From contig NZ_OCNJ01000022.1 in NCBI RefSeq assembly GCF_900230255.1, positions 1 to 34,071 on the forward strand: 34,071 nucleotides of DNA, written 5' to 3'. Shown here in pieces: positions 33,903-34,071 of this stretch (the stretch's first letter is position 1; each line of letters starts with the position of its first letter). Both the position numbers and the translations under genes were made by a program. The notes under the pieces are model-generated. The model did no database searches. It worked only from the letters and a program-made list of their open reading frames with translations, and had not been told where the DNA came from. Origin of the DNA: Caenispirillum bisanense. Its GTDB lineage: Bacteria > Pseudomonadota > Alphaproteobacteria > Rhodospirillales > Rhodospirillaceae.

Positions 33903-34071
33903 ATGCCCGGCAGACCGATCACCGACCACCAAGCGAGGTTGTACATGACCCTGAGAAAATCGCATCGCCGGATTACGGCATCGGCCATGGCCGGCTTCAG
34001 CCCCAGCACGGGCGCGCGGCTGGAGACGGACCCGCGCCTGCCGTCGCAGAAGAAGGCCGACCGGCGCCATG
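33903..34071 (+). CDS. istA: IS21-family transposase IstA, N-terminal part
   Basis: 56 codons to the window edge: MPGRPITDHQARLYMTLRK, then SAMAGFSPSTGARLETDPRL and PSQKKADRRH. This is the N-terminal helix-turn-helix stretch of the IS21 IstA group that reads DHQ.RLYM..R...HTxxxAxAKAGxSxxTxxRxExDPRLPSQKK. The DDE catalytic core and the istB ATPase gene are beyond the edge. ATG 33903 fits the family N-terminus; ATG 33894 and GTG 33900 are in frame just upstream. Confidence 0.8.
   Translation, partial: MPGRPITDHQARLYMTLRKSHRRITASAMAGFSPSTGARLETDPRLPSQKKADRRH

Larger units (their letters stand above)
33724..34071 (+). mobile_element. IS21-family insertion sequence, left end and start of istA (partial)
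   Basis: The relaxase homology stops and an IS left end begins near TGCACAGCG (33724). Typical for IS21 elements, the end holds repeats: CAGCGACATTG at 33728-33738 and again at 33751-33761. A 14-bp palindrome (33770-33822) follows, then istA on the plus strand. The exact terminus is estimated, because the right end and any target duplication lie outside the window. Confidence 0.6.

Noticed and set aside
33724-34009. N-terminal 95 residues of the 435-codon relaxase frame
   Set aside because: No relaxase similarity; the DNA is IS left end and istA antisense, so the fusion is fortuitous.

Overview
The window reads as chromosomal DNA from a very GC-rich alphaproteobacterium, most likely Rhodospirillales or a relative. 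Pointers are the strong G/C third-position bias, the 'GTCATGGCCGG' palindromic repeats common in that class, an opgG-small gene-opgH order resembling the Rhodobacter opgGIHC operon, and several families typical of the class (DUF2333, two-Cys periplasmic sensor kinases, the AceE-like transketolase). This placement is inference from reading, not from a phylogeny. Both ends lie inside insertion sequences (an IS110-type tail on the left, the first codons of an IS21-type istA on the right), so the segment may be a contig that ends in multicopy elements.

Layout. 1-460: IS110-family transposase tail and a highly structured non-coding stretch. 624-2105: a DUF2333 membrane protein and a bacteriohemerythrin that lacks one usual iron-ligand His. 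2230-7817 (minus): two related membrane histidine kinases, one hybrid, with no separate response regulator nearby. 8012-9890: a membrane GH17 glucan-modifying enzyme and a convergent four-helix membrane protein. 10016-11882: YccF, an unknown protein and a SprA-like putative metalloprotease. 11898-14997 (minus): an AGCS symporter, a Phd/PIN toxin-antitoxin pair and a GT9 glycosyltransferase. 15209-16675: a DUF2975/XRE pair, a lipoprotein and a 31-residue membrane peptide. 16681-18714 (minus): methyltransferase, fructosamine-kinase family protein and low-molecular-weight phosphatase, divergent from a CobB-type sirtuin, a UDG-like protein and a 2OG-Fe(II) oxygenase. 20926-24201: a J-domain protein with 22 consecutive prolines, cysS and a secreted histidine phosphatase. 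24406-29561: an osmoregulated periplasmic glucan operon (opgG, a small gene, opgH, a DUF481 outer-membrane protein). 29672-32101: an AceE-like transketolase. 32353-34071: remnant of a mobilisable element, a relaxase cut by an IS21-type insertion.

How the genes fit together. The strongest theme is envelope glucan: opgG/opgH make a periplasmic beta-glucan, the small opgI-position protein and the DUF481 barrel are translationally coupled to it, and the GH17 membrane enzyme elsewhere in the window is a plausible glucan-remodelling partner. A second theme is removal of lysine modifications: the phosphatase plus fructosamine kinase form a known protein-deglycation pair, and the divergent sirtuin carries the Tyr/Arg pair of desuccinylases. 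The most unusual items are the four-gene glucan operon with an OpgH lacking its cytosolic N-terminal domain, the structured DNA beside the IS110 tail, and the relaxase interrupted by an IS whose left end carries a nested palindrome. I found no tRNA, rRNA or CRISPR array.
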